This document shows, piece by piece, positions 59,407 to 61,414 of a DNA stretch of 61,414 nt (the stretch's first letter is position 1; the number at the start of each line of letters is the position of its first letter). The translations under genes were made by a program, and so were the position numbers. The DNA is from Owenweeksia sp. GTDB lineage: Bacteria > Bacteroidota > Bacteroidia > Flavobacteriales > Schleiferiaceae. The stretch spans positions 1 through 61,414 of the forward strand of contig JANQHO010000174.1 in NCBI GenBank assembly GCA_028277105.1, written 5' to 3'. The notes beneath the pieces were generated by a model, which was given only the letters and a program-made list of their open reading frames with translations, had not been told where the DNA came from and searched no databases.

Positions 59407-61414
59407 TTGAGGAAAATCTTTCTTTTTTCTTTTTGTATTCTCATTAACACCCTCCTCTCAGCCCAACCCCATCAATATCACTACCGTATAAGCCTGGATA
59501 CCGCCACCCATCAGGTAAATGGTAGTGTTACCATTGATTTTAACAACCGTTCAGGCAAAAGCCTTTCTAAACTTTTCTTTCACCTTCCTCCCCGTTCCCA
59601 GCAATGGAAAGAATCTTTTTTAAACCGGCAGTTAATAGATTTTCAATACAAAGAAGCCCATTTTACTGATTCAACAGAAACAGGCTGGATAGAAGTTGAC
59701 TCCCTGATCGTAAGCAACAGGCCATATAAGATATGTACCCAGTGTGAATTTGTAGAGCTACCTCTCAATAGCCCATTGGCATCAGGATCTACAGTAAAGA
59801 TTGAAGTAAGCTTTACAATAGGCTTAAGCTCAAATATTTCCCATATCAAAGGTTACAATAAAGGCACTTATCATATAATAGATTGGTTACCCCGTATGGC
59901 CCCTCTGGATAGCAGCGGTTTTAAACTGTATCCCCTTACCTTTTATCGCGATCACTATCAGAATTTTGATGAATTCGAGCTTGAGCTTAGTCTGCCAGCT
60001 AACTTCATTGTCGCTTCAAATTCAAAGCTTACCACTGAGGAAGAATTAAAACTCATCAACGATTTTATTGAAGATCCCTATCGCAAGAGAGAAAACCGCC
60101 AAGGGTTTAAAACGCTGAACTTCAAACACCAGGGCGTTAATCTCCAGTTCATTATTTCCAAAAACTTTTACCTGCATTCCATAAGCGATAACATCAAGCT
60201 ATATTCCCTTGAAGAAGACCCTTACCTGCCGGTAATGGTCAAAAATTCGATGGAAAAGGTAAATCGATTCTTTGCTGAACAACTCGGAGAAGATCCGGCA
60301 ACAGATTTTGATATTGTGATCCTGCCCGAGAAGTCCGTGGAATACCAATCAGACGCCTTGCTCAGCCTTGAATATCCCAAAACAGACTTTGAATTATCGC
60401 GTAAACTGGCTCATGCCAAAGCCGAGATGCTATTTCGCTATCGTCTCAATCCCGATGGAATAAAATACGTATGGTTGGCCCGCGGTATTCCCTATTACTA
60501 CAAATACCGCTTTATTGAGTTGGAATATCCGCAAGAAAGATGGCTTCCTTTCAGCAATAGCTTTGTCGGCCGTTTTTTTGGTCTGGATAATTTCGGGTAT
60601 TCCTTCCAAAATCAATTTTTATTTCAGTTTTTGGCCCGCCAGGGTTTGGATCAAAAGATGTCTGAACCGGCTGACTCTCTTACCCGGCTCAATTACGAAG
60701 CCATAGCCCAGGCCAAGACTTTTTTGGCAATCAATCATTTAAGGGAATACACCGGGAGAGAAAATTTTGCCAGAACTATGCGCGACTACTACTACCAAAA
60801 TACCGGAAGTCATCCTACACCCAGGCAATTGCGCCAAAACATGGATTACTATGTTTTTAAAAATGTGGATTGGTTTTTTAATGATTGGGTGAATTCGTAC
60901 GGAAAATACGATTACCGCTTAGTAGCTACCGATTACTGCCCTACCGTGGCCACTGCTACCGTAAGGAATATAGGTGATCTCAAGCTTCCCTATTCCTTAA
61001 CCGGGTTTAAAAACGGGAAACCGGTGCTAACCGAATGGCATGAAGGACATGACGGAAAAAGATCAGTACAGATGTACCATGAAAAATATGATAAAGTAGT
61101 ACTGAATCACCATCAAAATATTCCCGAATACAACCAGAAGGACAACACTATACGAACAAAAGGGCTTTTCAAAAAAGTAGAACCCCTTAGCCTTCAGCTT
61201 TACGGAACCCTGGACGATCCCTCCCATACCCAGATCTTCTGGATGCCTACCGCCAATTACAATGCTTATGACAAACTGCTGTTGGGTATCACTTTTTACA
61301 ACGAAAACCTTATTCAAAAACCTTTTGAGTATGTCATAGGCCCAGATTATAGCACCGGGACCGGAAAAATTACCGGCTATGGCAGTTTTCAATTTAATTT
61401 CGTGACTTCAAGAA
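59407..61414 (+). CDS. M1-peptidase-like protein with degenerate zinc site and C-terminal beta-barrel, cut by window edge
   Basis: At least 669 residues, running off the window. Signal peptide ends LLSAQ (about 20). The N-terminal lobe resembles M1 aminopeptidases (YRISLDTATHQVNGSVTIDF, FFHLPPRSQQW, RDHYQNFDEFELELSLP). Where the zinc motif HExxH should be, the sequence reads HAKAE (336-340), and the following DEG is ARG (358-360), so peptidase activity is not expected. The C-terminal part starts a barrel-like region (GKRSVQMY, QIFWMPTANYNAYDKLLLG, FEYVIGPDY). No ATG is available near the signal; TTG 59407 fits the promoter. Confidence 0.8.
   Translation, partial: MRKIFLFSFCILINTLLSAQPHQYHYRISLDTATHQVNGSVTIDFNNRSGKSLSKLFFHLPPRSQQWKESFLNRQLIDFQYKEAHFTDSTETGWIEVDSLIVSNRPYKICTQCEFVELPLNSPLASGSTVKIEVSFTIGLSSNISHIKGYNKGTYHIIDWLPRMAPLDSSGFKLYPLTFYRDHYQNFDEFELELSLPANFIVASNSKLTTEEELKLINDFIEDPYRKRENRQGFKTLNFKHQGVNLQFIISKNFYLHSISDNIKLYSLEEDPYLPVMVKNSMEKVNRFFAEQLGEDPATDFDIVILPEKSVEYQSDALLSLEYPKTDFELSRKLAHAKAEMLFRYRLNPDGIKYVWLARGIPYYYKYRFIELEYPQERWLPFSNSFVGRFFGLDNFGYSFQNQFLFQFLARQGLDQKMSEPADSLTRLNYEAIAQAKTFLAINHLREYTGRENFARTMRDYYYQNTGSHPTPRQLRQNMDYYVFKNVDWFFNDWVNSYGKYDYRLVATDYCPTVATATVRNIGDLKLPYSLTGFKNGKPVLTEWHEGHDGKRSVQMYHEKYDKVVLNHHQNIPEYNQKDNTIRTKGLFKKVEPLSLQLYGTLDDPSHTQIFWMPTANYNAYDKLLLGITFYNENLIQKPFEYVIGPDYSTGTGKITGYGSFQFNFVTSR

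Noticed and set aside
1-61414. tRNA, rRNA or CRISPR arrays
   Set aside because: No cloverleaf with a GGTTCRA-type arm, no rRNA-like stretch and no regularly spaced direct repeats were seen by eye; a tRNA or CRISPR search program would settle this.

Overview
The window comes from a member of the Bacteroidota. Evidence: seven secreted proteins end in type IX secretion (T9SS) sorting domains; the order recN - porD (DUF4835) - coaBC - RNA polymerase omega - bamD-like lipoprotein is typical of the phylum; promoters match the Bacteroidota -7 box TAnnTTTG; and clear Shine-Dalgarno sequences are largely absent. I saw no rRNA, tRNA, CRISPR array, transposase or integrase, so this looks like chromosome interspersed with variable surface-protein genes. 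The exact order or family cannot be told from this sequence.

Layout. 1-2068 (-): aldehyde dehydrogenase (cut by the window edge) translationally coupled to an M14 carboxypeptidase. 2165-4093 (+): PhoD-like phosphatase and an XRE regulator. 4143-6762: a probable corrinoid-related group of three genes (DUF6580 membrane protein, a divergent CobT-like enzyme, and a BtuG-like beta-propeller lipoprotein). 6864-11815 (-): the conserved block recN, porD, coaBC, omega, bamD. 11940-18183: two large T9SS cargo proteins around an envelope sugar group (GT28-like glycosyltransferase, LpxH-like hydrolase, KdsC-like phosphatase). 18454-28702: an amine-oxidase-type flavoprotein, then a long minus-strand run (GIN lipoprotein, phosphosugar mutase, GT39, TlpA-like lipoprotein, 3-hydroxyacyl-CoA dehydrogenase, thioredoxin-like) and htpG with a strong terminator. 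28873-44080: an accessory region rich in T9SS cargo and tandem duplications, with a Rieske-ThDP fusion enzyme and a 1535-residue repeat adhesin. 44084-49576: MarR regulator divergent from a TonB-dependent receptor, CoA-transferase, DoxX, and a probable radical-SAM gene fragment. 49749-56666 (+): fabH, zinc ribbon, DinB, NTF2-like lipoprotein, glycosyltransferase, NDH-2, second DinB, NRDE and ATP-grasp proteins. 56768-59241 (+): a DUF4252-PadR-PspC operon with its own operator and terminator. 59407-end: an M1-peptidase-like protein whose zinc site is lost, cut by the window edge.

Most notable points: (1) the last 63 bp of the Rieske-ThDP gene are repeated at about 90% identity on the far side of the adhesin gene, as if a cassette had been placed at the gene's 3' end; (2) the BtuG-like / degenerate CobT / DUF6580 group; (3) the Rieske-ThDP fusion itself; (4) a 32-bp dyad whose arms are the two -7 boxes of the divergent MarR and TonB-receptor promoters; (5) the PadR operator; (6) the M1-like pseudo-peptidase; (7) a 33868-36415 tandem duplication that leaves a promoter and terminator in a leader region, a possible attenuator or small RNA; (8) six genes that can only be given TTG starts. 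Functions are assigned by reading the translated proteins and recalling family motifs; no database search was run.
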